45,967 nt of DNA from an uncultured Ruminococcus sp. (GTDB lineage Bacteria; Bacillota; Clostridia; Oscillospirales; CAG-272): assembly GCA_905202255.1 (NCBI GenBank), contig CAJKRH010000011.1:1-45967 (forward strand). The letters run 5' to 3'. Under the pieces are notes generated by a model, which was not told the DNA's origin, ran no database searches, and saw only the letters and a program-made list of their open reading frames with translations. Of the stretch, positions 25,271 to 33,969 are shown piece by piece (position 1 is the first letter of the stretch; every line of letters begins with the position of its first letter). Position numbers and translations under genes: made by a program.

Positions 25271-26546
25271 ATCTTGCGGTTCTGTGAAGCGCCATTGCTT
25301 TTTTATAAAGCTCCTCTGTTGCGATTCGCGCCTTTGCCACAGGGATATGCCTTTTCGGGAAGCAATAATAGAGCCGCTTGCTGTCGCCTATGCATATCAT
25401 ATCGCCTATCTCATACCAGTAGTAGTCGGCATAGAGGCTGTAGGAAGCCTGCGGATGCTGCGTATAATCAAGCGCACCGTCGCATCCCGTCAGGTGAAAG
25501 CCCTCTGCGCTGTGCACGAGTCTGCCGCTTCCGACGCGGTATATGCTCTTATAATCCACCATCATGCAGATGTCAACTTCACTTTCCATGCGGTAGCTTC
25601 CGCTCTCTATTTCCCTGCGCACGCATTCGCGCTCCCATGCGTACCAGTCGGGGATGTGGGTAAATGTATCACCGCCCGAGAGGTCGCGGAGCGTGCCATA
25701 TTCATCCAGTTCCCACCTATGACCGCAGGCATGGCAGTTAAGTTCCGTTCCCTTGCCCGCCATATCCTCTTCGGAACCGCAGACGGGGCATTTATAGAGC
25801 ACACGCTCCAGATAATCCGCGCGGAAAGGCTCTGTCACTGCGATTTTATTTTCTTTCTGCCACCGGAAGTAGTCAAAATCAAATTCGCGGCGCAGTATTT
25901 CATTCAGTTCTTCGGGCGATTTCTCCGCTATCTCCTCGGGCGAGAGCAGATATTTCATCTCGGCTGAGACTTTTACATCTCTTTTCTGCAAGCCGTTGTA
26001 AAGCGGGTCATATGAGAAAGCGCCGTGTGTGCGTATCATGACGACAGGCACTTTCAGCAGTTTCAGGCATTGACCGAGCGTATCGGGGAGCGGCGTTCCC
26101 GTTCCGTCAAAACTGTAGCTCGCCTCGGGATACATGAGCACGGAGCTTTTCAGCTTGCGCAGTGAATATACCATATCCTTGACAAGCAGATATTCCGGCA
26201 CAAATTTCTTTTTCGGGATGCAACCGAGCCGCTTCATCAGCCACAGCTTGCCGACAAATCCATCCTGCGTGCAGACTATCTGAAAAGGCTTCGGATATAT
26301 GATATGCGAAGCTATCTCAAGGTCGATGAAGCTGGAATGATTCATCAGATAAAGGCACGGCTGACTTTTTCCGAGTCGCTCCATGCCCGTTTTCGTATAT
26401 GTAAATTTTGTTTTCTTAAGCTCGCCGAGCCCCGCCATATACATCAGCGTGCGGAAAAGAATATTCGGCTTGTGCGGGTGAAATCGCGGAGCCGTCGGCT
26501 TCGCCATCACCTCTTCGTAGCTGCAATTCCTGACTTTGATTTTCAT
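25269..26546 (-). CDS. PlsC-like 1-acylglycerol-3-phosphate acyltransferase with internal zinc ribbon
   Basis: Membrane-associated acyltransferase of phospholipid synthesis, 425 residues. The NHxxxxD motif is NHSSFID (H70, D75) and the PEAS motif YPEASYSFDGTG lies at 139-150. Unlike a usual 200-250-residue PlsC, it carries a zinc ribbon (C253, C256, C271, C274) and a further domain of about 150 residues rich in aromatic residues (YSLYADYYWYEIGDM) that I do not recognise. That may be a substrate or lipid-binding addition. The start has no strong ribosome binding site, but the next Met is too far in. It has its own promoter and stands alone. Confidence 0.82.
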   Translation of the reverse strand: MKIKVRNCSYEEVMAKPTAPRFHPHKPNILFRTLMYMAGLGELKKTKFTYTKTGMERLGKSQPCLYLMNHSSFIDLEIASHIIYPKPFQIVCTQDGFVGKLWLMKRLGCIPKKKFVPEYLLVKDMVYSLRKLKSSVLMYPEASYSFDGTGTPLPDTLGQCLKLLKVPVVMIRTHGAFSYDPLYNGLQKRDVKVSAEMKYLLSPEEIAEKSPEELNEILRREFDFDYFRWQKENKIAVTEPFRADYLERVLYKCPVCGSEEDMAGKGTELNCHACGHRWELDEYGTLRDLSGGDTFTHIPDWYAWERECVRREIESGSYRMESEVDICMMVDYKSIYRVGSGRLVHSAEGFHLTGCDGALDYTQHPQASYSLYADYYWYEIGDMICIGDSKRLYYCFPKRHIPVAKARIATEELYKKAMALHRTAR

Positions 26547-26587
26547 AATAATACTCAGCTTTCATCCGAAACGAAATCTTTTTATAC

Positions 26588-26616
26588 ATTATACAGTGCT
26601 TTCGGGAAAATGTAAA
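26588..26616 (-). promoter_or_regulatory. Sigma-A promoter for the acyltransferase gene
   Basis: Minus strand TTTACA (26611-26616), a 17-base spacer and perfect TATAAT (26588-26593), 42 bases before the ATG. Confidence 0.75.
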
Positions 26617-26640
26617 GAGAAAAATCGAAAATACGAAAAA

Positions 26641-26672
26641 ACGCCCCCGCAAAAGCTTTTCTGCGGGGGCGT
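26641..26672 (-). terminator. Terminator of the small lipoprotein gene
   Basis: Perfect 11-bp GC-rich stem ACGCCCCCGCA / TGCGGGGGCGT, followed on the minus strand by TTTTTTCGTATTTTC. It lies just past the stop at 26680. Confidence 0.9.
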
Positions 26673-26679
26673 ATGCGTA

Positions 26680-27162
26680 TTATTCGGATATGGTATCTGG
26701 CGTATTTATATCCTTGAGAAGCTCATTAAATTCGCTCTCCGTTCCGCCGCGAAGCGCAAAAGCATAAAGCGAACCGTTATATGCAAAGATTATTTCCTGA
26801 CAGAAAACTCCGTCGATATAATATGTACTCATCGCGGCATCTTCATAAAGATACTTGCCCTGCGAAGCCGTACCGCCCTTTGCAGTTATATTGTTTACAT
26901 AATTTTTCAGATGAGTATCTGCGTCGGTTTTGATATCGGAGCGGCTTATGATAATAATTTTTTTGTAGCCTCCCTTTTCGAAAACCCATAAATCATCCTT
27001 GCTCTGAGTCGAATCGCGGATGAAATCCGAGGGTATCACCGCGGTGATATCATGAAATTCTATTTTACCATTGAAAGGCATGCGGACATTTCCAAATGCG
27101 CAACCCGAAAAAAGAGCCGCCGCAAAGCAAAGAAGCAGTAAAAGAGATATCGCTTTTTTCAT
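26680..27162 (-). CDS. Small lipoprotein, unknown function
   Basis: A 160-residue predicted lipoprotein with signal peptide and lipobox LFSGC (Cys21). The mature part (about 140 residues) starts with FGNVRMPFNGKIEFHDITAVIPSD and has alternating strands and helices (LWVFEKGGYKKIIIISRSDI, YYIDGVFCQEIIFAYNGSLY), reminiscent of small PsbP/MOG1-like lipoproteins. That resemblance is by eye only. GGGAGGAAA lies upstream of the start. It has its own promoter and terminator, so it is a single-gene unit. Confidence 0.75.
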   Translation of the reverse strand: MKKAISLLLLLCFAAALFSGCAFGNVRMPFNGKIEFHDITAVIPSDFIRDSTQSKDDLWVFEKGGYKKIIIISRSDIKTDADTHLKNYVNNITAKGGTASQGKYLYEDAAMSTYYIDGVFCQEIIFAYNGSLYAFALRGGTESEFNELLKDINTPDTISE

Positions 27163-27200
27163 TTTGATTTCCTCCCGATATGTAACTTATTGGTAAAATA

Positions 27201-27229
27201 ATTATACCATATTTTGATACATTTGTCAA
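27201..27229 (-). promoter_or_regulatory. Consensus sigma-A promoter for the small lipoprotein gene
   Basis: Minus strand perfect TTGACA (27224-27229), a 17-base spacer and perfect TATAAT (27201-27206), 39 bases before the ATG. Confidence 0.85.
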
Positions 27230-27353
27230 CCCATGCGCATTTTCAGCAAATATGCCCTCTCCGCTCCCGTTTCGGCGATGCCGCATCGAGCCGCCATCTT
27301 TGCCATGTAAAAGTGCGACAAAATAAAAACCGCTTGTGATTACAGCAGCCCCC

Positions 27354-27397
27354 AAAACACAAGCCCCGACGGGATTTTCCGTCGGGACTTGTGTTTT
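27354..27397 (-). terminator. Terminator of the tdh-kbl operon
   Basis: A 19-bp stem with one mismatch (AAAACACAAGCCCCGACGG / CCGTCGGGACTTGTGTTTT) and a six-base loop, 18 bases past the kbl stop. The A/T ends of the stem stand in for a separate T-run. Confidence 0.75.
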
Positions 27398-27414
27398 ATA
27401 CATTCGTATATTAC

Positions 27415-28608
27415 TTATTTATTCATCTCATCGCGGACAGCCTTGAAGCAGTCGACGACATATTTCAGCTGTTCCTTTGTATGGGAAGCGCAGACCTGCG
27501 TGCGGATTCTCGCCTTGCCTTTCGGCACTACGGGATATGAGAAAGCGACGACATAAACGCCCTTTTCCATCATGCGGCTTGCAAATTCGCCTGCCGTCTT
27601 TTCGTCATAGAGCATGACGGGAACGATAGGATGCGTACCCTCGATTATATCGAAGCCCGCCTCCGTGAGAAGCGAACGGTAATATTTCGTATTTTCCTCG
27701 AGCCTGTCGCGCAGTTCCGTCGTCTCGGAAAGCATATCTATAAGCTTGGAGGTCGTAGCCGCGATGGCGGGAGCAAGAGAATTGGAGAAGAGATAAGGAC
27801 GGCTTCTCTGACGGAGCAGGTCGATTATCTCCTTTCTGCCGGAGGTGAAGCCGCCGGAAGCGCCGCCGAGCGCCTTGCCGAAAGTGGATGTGATGATGTC
27901 AACTCTGCCCATCACGCCGCAGTGTTCGCTCGTGCCCTTGCCGTGTGCGCCGACAAAACCGGAAGCATGGCTGTCGTCAACCATCACAAGCGCGCCGTAT
28001 TTCTCCGCGAGGTCGCATATTCCTGCAAGATTTGCGATAATACCGTCCATGGAGAAAACGCCGTCTGTGGCGATAAGCTTGATTCTCGCGCCTGCCGCGT
28101 CGGCTTCCTTGAGTTTTGCCTCGAGGTCGTCCATATTGTTGTTCTTATAGCGGTATCTTGCCGCCTTGCAGAGACGGACGCCGTCGATTATGCTGGCATG
28201 GTTTAGCTCATCGCTGATAACGGCATCCTCTGCCGAGAGCACCGTTTCAAAAAGACCGCCGTTTGCATCAAAGCATGAGGAGTAAAGTATCGTATCCTCC
28301 GTGCCGAGGAATTTGCTTATCTTCTCTTCAAGCTGCTTGTGGATATCGAATGTACCGCAGATGAAGCGCACGCTCGCGCATCCATAGCCGCGGCTTCTGT
28401 ATGAAGCAATCGCCGCCTCAATCAGATCCTCGGAATCGGCAAGACCGAGATAGTTATTGGCACACATATTTATCATCTTTGTGCCGTCTGCCGTGGTGAC
28501 GGCGGAGCTCTGCGGAGAAGCGATGACTCTCTCTCCCTTGAAAAGCCCGTCCGCCTTTATTTTTTCGACCTCGCTCTTATAGAAAGCGAGTGCATCTGTT
28601 TTATTCAT
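27415..28608 (-). CDS. kbl: Glycine C-acetyltransferase (2-amino-3-ketobutyrate CoA ligase)
   Basis: PLP enzyme that splits 2-amino-3-ketobutyrate with CoA to glycine and acetyl-CoA, the second step of threonine breakdown. The 397 residues follow the alpha-oxoamine synthase family: CANNYLGLA (about 49-57), CFDANGGLFE, the PLP aspartate and His in MVDDSHASGF (D211, H214) and the Schiff-base lysine K245 in STFGKALGGASGG. The ribosome binding site GAGGAGG overlaps the stop codon of tdh, so the pair is closely coupled. Confidence 0.95.
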   Translation of the reverse strand: MNKTDALAFYKSEVEKIKADGLFKGERVIASPQSSAVTTADGTKMINMCANNYLGLADSEDLIEAAIASYRSRGYGCASVRFICGTFDIHKQLEEKISKFLGTEDTILYSSCFDANGGLFETVLSAEDAVISDELNHASIIDGVRLCKAARYRYKNNNMDDLEAKLKEADAAGARIKLIATDGVFSMDGIIANLAGICDLAEKYGALVMVDDSHASGFVGAHGKGTSEHCGVMGRVDIITSTFGKALGGASGGFTSGRKEIIDLLRQRSRPYLFSNSLAPAIAATTSKLIDMLSETTELRDRLEENTKYYRSLLTEAGFDIIEGTHPIVPVMLYDEKTAGEFASRMMEKGVYVVAFSYPVVPKGKARIRTQVCASHTKEQLKYVVDCFKAVRDEMNK

Positions 28609-28619
28609 GATTTACCTCC

Positions 28620-29663
28620 TCAGCCGAGCTTTGTCCAGTCGAGCACAACCTTGCCGGAATTGCCGCTGTTCATCGCCTCAAAGCCTTTTTCGTAATCCAT
28701 TATATCAAAGCGGTGCGTGATGATAGGCTCGAGATTGAAGCCGCCGTGAATCATCGCCGCCATCTTATACCATGTTTCAAACATTTCTCTGCCGTAGATG
28801 CCCTTTATCCAGAGTCCCTCGAAAACTATCTTGTCCCACGGGATCTGCATATCGTTTTTCGGTATGCCGAGCATAGCCATTTTGCCGCCGTTTTCCATTG
28901 AGTTTATCATCTGGTTGAAGGCTATCGGACTGCCCGACATCTCAAGACCCACATCAAAGCCCTCGTGGATATCGAGGCTCTTCATAACCTCGCGCAGATC
29001 TTCGTTTTTCGTATTGACAGCCGCGCTCACGCCGAATTTCTTTGCGAGATTCAGGCGGTAATCGTTGATATCGGTGATGACGACATTGCGTGCACCGCAG
29101 AAGCGTGCGATGCCCGCCGCCATGATACCGATAGGACCGGCACCCGTGACAAGCACATCCTCGCCCACGAGATTAAAGGAAAGCGCGGTGTGAGTAGCAT
29201 TGCCGTACGGGTCAAAGATGGCATAGAGGTCATCGGGTATCTTATCGTCGCAGAGATAAACATTTGTCTGCGGGATAACGAGATACTGGGCAAAAGCGCC
29301 GTCGCGGTTTACGCCGACACCCTTTGCTTCGCGGCAGAGGTGACCCTTGCCCGCAAGGCAGTTGCGGCATTTGCCGCATACGATATGACCCTCGCCGGTG
29401 ACTCTGTCGCCGACCTTGTATGCGGTTACATTCTCGCCGACCTCTACTATCTCGCCGACATATTCATGACCTATGGTCATGGGCGTATGTATCGTCTTCT
29501 GGCTCCATTCGTCCCAGTTGTAAATATGCAGGTCCGTTCCGCAGATGGCAGTCTTGCGTATCTTTATCTTTACATCGTTTTTGCCGCATTCGGGAACGGG
29601 TACTTCACGCATCCAAAGCCCTCTTTCGGGGCGTTCCTTAACAAGCGCAATCATTTTTTCCAT
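28620..29663 (-). CDS. tdh: L-threonine 3-dehydrogenase
   Basis: Zinc-dependent NAD enzyme that oxidises L-threonine to 2-amino-3-ketobutyrate, the substrate of Kbl next door. The 347-residue medium-chain dehydrogenase has catalytic zinc residues C41, H66 and E67, structural zinc cysteines C96, C99, C102 and C110, and the nucleotide-binding GAGPIG. AICGTDLHIYNWDEW is characteristic of threonine dehydrogenases. AGGGG precedes the ATG. First gene of the tdh-kbl operon under a consensus promoter. Confidence 0.95.
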   Translation of the reverse strand: MEKMIALVKERPERGLWMREVPVPECGKNDVKIKIRKTAICGTDLHIYNWDEWSQKTIHTPMTIGHEYVGEIVEVGENVTAYKVGDRVTGEGHIVCGKCRNCLAGKGHLCREAKGVGVNRDGAFAQYLVIPQTNVYLCDDKIPDDLYAIFDPYGNATHTALSFNLVGEDVLVTGAGPIGIMAAGIARFCGARNVVITDINDYRLNLAKKFGVSAAVNTKNEDLREVMKSLDIHEGFDVGLEMSGSPIAFNQMINSMENGGKMAMLGIPKNDMQIPWDKIVFEGLWIKGIYGREMFETWYKMAAMIHGGFNLEPIITHRFDIMDYEKGFEAMNSGNSGKVVLDWTKLG

Positions 29664-29715
29664 AATACAGTATCCCCTTTTTCCAAGGCAAACCGCCTTT
29701 TTATATTACGATTTG

Positions 29716-29744
29716 ATTATATACCTCTCTTCCCCATATGTCAA
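29716..29744 (-). promoter_or_regulatory. Consensus sigma-A promoter of tdh-kbl
   Basis: Minus strand perfect TTGACA (29739-29744), a 17-base spacer and perfect TATAAT (29716-29721), 53 bases before the tdh ATG. No operator repeat was noticed. Confidence 0.85.
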
Positions 29745-29796
29745 GTAAGTATAATGTTAAGTTTATAAAAATTTTTCATAAATCTTGAAAATGGTA

Positions 29797-29825
29797 TAGA
29801 TTTTCGCTTTAAAGAGTGCTATAAT
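29797..29825 (+). promoter_or_regulatory. Candidate promoter of rbfA-nrnA-truB
   Basis: Perfect TATAAT (29820-29825), 60 bases before rbfA. The hexamer at the right distance, TAGATT, is a poor -35 box, so the assignment rests mainly on the -10 box. Confidence 0.4.
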
Positions 29826-29884
29826 ATAAATGATAAATAATATTCAAATTCAAACATTTGCCGAAAGGCGGCAAGGAGGGATAA

Positions 29885-30277
29885 ATGTCAAATTTCAGAA
29901 AAGCACGGATAAACGATGAATTCATGCGCACCGTTGCCGATGCTCTGCGCTCGGTAAAGGATCCGCGCGTGAGCTCGCATATGATAACGGTCACGCAGTG
30001 CGATGTTTCCGGCGACCTCAAGTACGCGAAAATATATTTTTCGCTTCTCGATTCCGATGATGAGGCTGTGAAAGAAGTAAAGCAGGGACTGAAAAGCGCC
30101 CGCGGACTCATCCGCCACGAGATAGCGACAAAGCTCAATATGCGCATCACACCGGAGCTCACTTTCATATACGACAATGCGATAGAACGCGGTGCAAACA
30201 TATTCAGACTGCTGAAGAAAACGCACATCGATGACCCCGCTTCCGACACGGATTCGGAGGGCGGAGATGGTGAATAA
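29885..30277 (+). CDS. rbfA: Ribosome-binding factor A
   Basis: Small KH-like protein of 130 residues needed for 30S subunit maturation and 16S rRNA 5' end processing. Family features include the N-terminal RKARINDEFMRTVADALR, VTVTQCDVSGDLKYAKIYFS-like strands (ITVTQCDVSGDLKYAKIY) and the end RITPELTFIYDNAIERG. AAGGAGGG precedes the ATG. The last 11 bases overlap the start of nrnA. The rbfA-nrnA-truB order is common in Firmicutes. Confidence 0.94.
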   Translation: MSNFRKARINDEFMRTVADALRSVKDPRVSSHMITVTQCDVSGDLKYAKIYFSLLDSDDEAVKEVKQGLKSARGLIRHEIATKLNMRITPELTFIYDNAIERGANIFRLLKKTHIDDPASDTDSEGGDGE

Positions 30278-31247
30278 TTCAAATTCCTCCGTGAAAGCCG
30301 TTTGCAGGCTTCTCGCGGAAAACGATAATTTTGCCGTATACACGCACGAAAATCCCGATGCGGATACGGTCGGCTCATGCTTTGCGCTCGTTCATGCGCT
30401 TAGGCTCTCGGGCAAGAAAGCTTATCCCGTCTGCTGTGACAGGATTCCCGTTTCGCTCACATTTCTGACAGGCGGAGAGCGCGATTTTTCCGAGGATTCC
30501 CTGCCTGCGGATTTTTCCCCGACATTCCGCATAAGCGTGGATGTCGCTTCCCCGAGCCAGCTCGGAAAATACATGAGTCGCGCAAAGGAAATGCGCCTCG
30601 TGCTCGACCATCACAGAACGCATGAGTCATATTCTCCCGTGCGCATAGTCGACCCGCAGGCGGCGGCTTGTGCCGAGATAGTCTACCGCATAGTAAACCG
30701 TATGCTCGCGGGCAGAATCCCAGAGGATATCGCTTCCCTGCTCTATGCCGCACTCGCGGCTGATACGGGCGGTTTCCGCTATGCCAACACAACGCCTTTT
30801 ACACACAAGATAGCGGCGAAGCTCATAGAGCGCGGCGTAAATCATGCCAGTATCTGCCGCGACCTTTTCGAATGCAAGACAAAAAGCGCACTCGCCGCCG
30901 AGGCTTTTGCCATGGCGAATGTTCAGTATTTCTGCGGCGGGAAAATTTCATATATCCGCATGACGGAGGCAGACAAGAAAGCAGGCGGCTTTGAGGAAGA
31001 AGATACATACGATGTTATCAACGCCATCCGCCGCGCCGACGGTGTGAAAGTAGCCATCTTCGTGCGCGAACGCGCCGACGGCTCGTATAAGATTTCCACG
31101 CGCTCCTCATGCGATATAGATGTATCGAAAATATGCGCCATTTTCGGTGGCGGCGGTCATTTCGGCGCGGCAGGCTGTGTTGTCTCCGCCGATAAAGTAG
31201 ACAGCGCCGTAAAAAGAATAATAAAGGAATGCGGCTTCCATGAATGA
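30267..31247 (+). CDS. nrnA: DHH-DHHA1 phosphoesterase, NrnA-like (nanoRNase/pAp phosphatase)
   Basis: Cytosolic manganese enzyme that degrades short oligoribonucleotides and removes the 3' phosphate of pAp. The 326 residues show HENPDADTVGS (H27, D31, D33), the DHH motif in VLDHHRTH near 111 and the DHHA1 glycine-rich FGGGGHFGAAG near the end. I start at the ATG at 30267, with GGAG a few bases upstream, rather than the in-frame ATG at 30231 that lies deeper in rbfA. It overlaps truB by 8 bases. Confidence 0.92.
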   Translation: MVNNSNSSVKAVCRLLAENDNFAVYTHENPDADTVGSCFALVHALRLSGKKAYPVCCDRIPVSLTFLTGGERDFSEDSLPADFSPTFRISVDVASPSQLGKYMSRAKEMRLVLDHHRTHESYSPVRIVDPQAAACAEIVYRIVNRMLAGRIPEDIASLLYAALAADTGGFRYANTTPFTHKIAAKLIERGVNHASICRDLFECKTKSALAAEAFAMANVQYFCGGKISYIRMTEADKKAGGFEEEDTYDVINAIRRADGVKVAIFVRERADGSYKISTRSSCDIDVSKICAIFGGGGHFGAAGCVVSADKVDSAVKRIIKECGFHE

Positions 31248-32127
31248 CGGAATACTTCTCCTGAATAAGCCCGTCGGCATCACCTCGCACGATGCCGTAA
31301 ACAAGATGCGCCGCCTTTTCGGCACGCGCGCAGTCGGGCATACGGGCACGCTCGACCCGATGGCGTCGGGCCTGCTCGTGATACTCATAGGCAGCGCCAC
31401 AAAGGCAAGCGAATACGCCATGGAGCATGACAAAAGCTACCGCGCAGGGCTTCTGCTCGGCATAACTACCGACACGGAGGACACCACAGGCAAAGTCCTC
31501 TCCGAGAGCGGCAATATCCCCTCGGAGGATGAGGTGGTCGCCGTATCGCGGCGCTTTGTCGGCGATATAATGCAGACCCCGCCGATGTACAGTGCGCTGA
31601 AAGTCGGCGGCAAAAAGCTCTGTGACCTCGCCCGCGACGGCGTGACGGTAGAGCGCGCGGCTCGCCCGATACATATCTACTCGCTTGATGTCACGCGCTC
31701 GGACGAGCGAAATTACACGCTCGATGTCGCCTGCTCAAAGGGGACATATATCCGCACGCTCTGCGCCGATATCGGTGCGGCGCTCGGTTGCGGCGGAGCG
31801 ATGAGCAGTCTCGTGCGCACGCAGTGCGGCGGCTTCTCGCTCGAAGATGCCGTGACGACAGAGCAGCTTGAAGAGATGGATATCGCCGCCCGTCAGGCAC
31901 TCCTGCGCCCAACGGAAAGCCTTTTCCGGGAGCTTCCCTCTGTGCGTCTGTCGGATTTTTACGCGCGGCTCGCGCGAAACGGTGCCGAAATATATCAGCG
32001 GAAGATAAACACAAGCTTCCCCGTCGGCACGCGCCTGCGCATAAGCGACAGAGACGGATTTTTCGCCCTCGGCGAGATACGCTCCTATGACGAGGGCACG
32101 GCGATAAAGCTGATAAAGCGGTTTTAA
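31240..32127 (+). CDS. truB: tRNA pseudouridine-55 synthase
   Basis: Makes pseudouridine 55 in the T-loop of tRNAs. The 295 residues contain the catalytic aspartate D39 in GHTGTLDPMASGLL, the DKSYRAGLLLGITTDTEDTTG segment and the SKGTYIRTL motif, with a C-terminal RNA-binding region. The start overlaps the nrnA stop. Last gene of the operon before a strong terminator. Confidence 0.95.
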   Translation: MNDGILLLNKPVGITSHDAVNKMRRLFGTRAVGHTGTLDPMASGLLVILIGSATKASEYAMEHDKSYRAGLLLGITTDTEDTTGKVLSESGNIPSEDEVVAVSRRFVGDIMQTPPMYSALKVGGKKLCDLARDGVTVERAARPIHIYSLDVTRSDERNYTLDVACSKGTYIRTLCADIGAALGCGGAMSSLVRTQCGGFSLEDAVTTEQLEEMDIAARQALLRPTESLFRELPSVRLSDFYARLARNGAEIYQRKINTSFPVGTRLRISDRDGFFALGEIRSYDEGTAIKLIKRF

Positions 32128-32146
32128 CCAAAGGCAAAGCACAAAC

Positions 32147-32194
32147 AAACTCCCATGAGGGCATTGCACCGAAATGCAGTCCTCATGGGAGTTT
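32147..32194 (+). terminator. Bidirectional terminator between truB and the radical SAM gene
   Basis: Perfect 14-bp outer stem AAACTCCCATGAGG / CCTCATGGGAGTTT with an inner GCATT/AATGC stem. TT continues the T-run on the plus strand. On the minus strand the arm ends in GTTTGTTTG, so it may serve both converging genes. Confidence 0.8.
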
Positions 32195-32215
32195 TTGCTA
32201 TATTATACAGATGTA

Positions 32216-33124
32216 TTATTTCGCGTCAACGCCCGTCATATCGAAAGGCGGGATGAAGCTTTCCTCCGCCGTGCCACCCTCCTGTATGAACGCTTTCGTT
32301 ATCCCCTCGTCTATGGCGAAATTTATTATCTCGTCGTATTCGCGCTCGGTAATTTTCCGCGCCAGCTCGGGATAAGGCACGCCTGCCATCGGCGTATACT
32401 GGTTCATTATCGAAATATAAATGCGCCCGCCGTATGTGCGGTGCAGATAGCGGAGCACGCTCTTGGCATCGAGCATTCCCTCGGGCAGTATCAGCAGGCG
32501 CACTATCGTGCCGCGCTTCATAAGCCCGTCCGCGGAGAATATCGGCTCGCCAGTCTGGCGCACCATCTCCGCTGTCGCCGCTTTCGCTGCCTCGGGGTAG
32601 TTCTCCGCCGCGCTGTATTTCTTTGCGCGCGCTGACGACATATATTTGAAATCGGTGAGATATATGTCGATAAGCCCTTCAAGCGTGCGCAGTGTTTCGA
32701 CGCTCTCGTAGCCGCCGCAGTTATATACAAACGGAAGCAAAAAGCCGCGGCTTTTCGCCATGATTATCGCCTCGCGTATCTGAGGTGTGAAGTGCGTCGG
32801 CGTGACGAGATTTATATTGTGCACGCCCTTTTCCGCCAGCTCAAAGAATATTTCGCAGAGCCGCCCGCACGATATTTCCTTTCCGAAGCCGCCGTGCGCG
32901 ATATCCGCATTCTGGCAGTAAACACACCGCAGGCTGCATCCCGAAAAGAAAACCGTGCCCGAGCCGCGCTCGCCCGAAATGCACGGCTCCTCCCAGTAAT
33001 GCGGAGCGGCACGCGCTATTTTTATTTCCGCGCCCTGCCCGCAGTAGCCTGTGCCGCAGGTTCTGTCGGCGCCGCATTTTCGCGGACATATGTTGCATTT
33101 TTTTAAATTATACATTTGTATCAT
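32216..33124 (-). CDS. PflX-like radical SAM protein
   Basis: Radical SAM protein of 302 residues resembling PflX and other pyruvate formate-lyase activase homologues. The cluster motif is C63-x3-C67-x2-C70 (SGCSLRCVYCQNADI). The N-terminal segment has five more cysteines (C10, C13, C17, C23, C28; CNICPRKCGADRTCGTGYC), which could hold another metal or cluster. LVTPTHFTPQI and YLTDFKYMS are typical of this branch. The partner and substrate are unknown, and no glycyl radical enzyme is nearby. GGAG lies 5 bases before the first ATG, which directly follows the upstream stop. Confidence 0.85.
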   Translation of the reverse strand: MIQMYNLKKCNICPRKCGADRTCGTGYCGQGAEIKIARAAPHYWEEPCISGERGSGTVFFSGCSLRCVYCQNADIAHGGFGKEISCGRLCEIFFELAEKGVHNINLVTPTHFTPQIREAIIMAKSRGFLLPFVYNCGGYESVETLRTLEGLIDIYLTDFKYMSSARAKKYSAAENYPEAAKAATAEMVRQTGEPIFSADGLMKRGTIVRLLILPEGMLDAKSVLRYLHRTYGGRIYISIMNQYTPMAGVPYPELARKITEREYDEIINFAIDEGITKAFIQEGGTAEESFIPPFDMTGVDAK

Positions 33125-33505
33125 TCAAACTCCGAGTATATAAAATCCGTTATACTCATGTATATCTTTTTCGAGCCACTCGGCAATAACCTCGTATTCA
33201 CGCGGCTTTTCCGCCTCTATCGCGGCGAGGATTTCCGCCGCACGCCCGGCGCTGTAATAATTCAGCCCATAAAAGCAAAACCTGCCCGAGCCATCGGGAG
33301 AAATGCACGGCTCGAGATACTTGCCGTACTCTGCCGTAAATTCGTTCAGAAAATCCGTATCGACATAGAGCGAATCATCGCTCCAGCAGACTATGCGCGA
33401 GAGCGAAAAAAGCTTCTTTTTATCGTATCGGCGGCAAAAGGCAAATTCCATATAACCGCCGCCGTGCCGCTCGCTGTTACGGCAGAAAAACTTTCCCTCG
33501 TTCAT
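33125..33505 (-). CDS. Unknown protein between Nudix and radical SAM genes
   Basis: No family recognised. The 126-residue soluble protein begins MNEGKFFCRNSERHGGGYME and looks like one alpha/beta domain (SLYVDTDFLNEFTAEYGKYL, GRFCFYGLNYYSAGRAAEIL, EYEVIAEWLEKDIHEYNGFY). I chose the ATG at 33505 because it forms an ATGA overlap with the Nudix stop; an ATG six codons earlier lies inside that gene. The stop abuts the next ATG (TGAATG), so it is a true operon member. Confidence 0.75.
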   Translation of the reverse strand: MNEGKFFCRNSERHGGGYMEFAFCRRYDKKKLFSLSRIVCWSDDSLYVDTDFLNEFTAEYGKYLEPCISPDGSGRFCFYGLNYYSAGRAAEILAAIEAEKPREYEVIAEWLEKDIHEYNGFYILGV

Positions 33506-33954
33506 TTTATTATAGCCTCCCATTCTCCGTCTGTGACGATATACCGAAATTCCGTTTTCGCGGGGTCGAGCATCATATCTATGAGTGCGCCGAGGTCGGC
33601 GACGGCATTTCTGCCGTCTGTCTCATCGCGCGAAAGCCAGAGCATTTCGCCTTCGTCGGACGGGCGAAGCTCTCCCGAAAATTTCTCCGTTTCAAAGAGA
33701 AAGACGAGATACCTGCCGCCGTCATCGCGCGGAAACTGCTTTATCCCGCAGAGGTGCGGCTCGCTTATGTCAAGTCCCGTCTCCTCCTTCATCTCGCGTA
33801 TCACCGCGTCGACCACGGATTCGCCGGGTTCTATATGACCGCCCGGGAGCGCAAGCCCGCGCCAATCGGCTTTTGTTCTGTTTTGCAGGAGCAGGCGCTT
33901 TCCCTCGTGAACAAGGCAAAGCACCGTCAGCTCCGTTTTTTCCGTTCTGTCCAT
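33502..33954 (-). CDS. Nudix hydrolase, MutT-like
   Basis: Hydrolase of nucleoside diphosphates linked to another group, possibly an 8-oxo-dGTP-type enzyme, but the substrate is not readable. The Nudix box is complete: GHIEPGESVVDAVIREMKEE followed by TGLDI. I prefer the ATG at 33954 (150 residues), which has AGGA five bases upstream, over the one at 33966 (154 residues), which sits four bases after the ABC gene. Either start is possible. The stop overlaps the start of the next gene. Confidence 0.88.
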   Translation of the reverse strand: MDRTEKTELTVLCLVHEGKRLLLQNRTKADWRGLALPGGHIEPGESVVDAVIREMKEETGLDISEPHLCGIKQFPRDDGGRYLVFLFETEKFSGELRPSDEGEMLWLSRDETDGRNAVADLGALIDMMLDPAKTEFRYIVTDGEWEAIIK

Positions 33955-33969
33955 ATTTTTCCTCATGCC

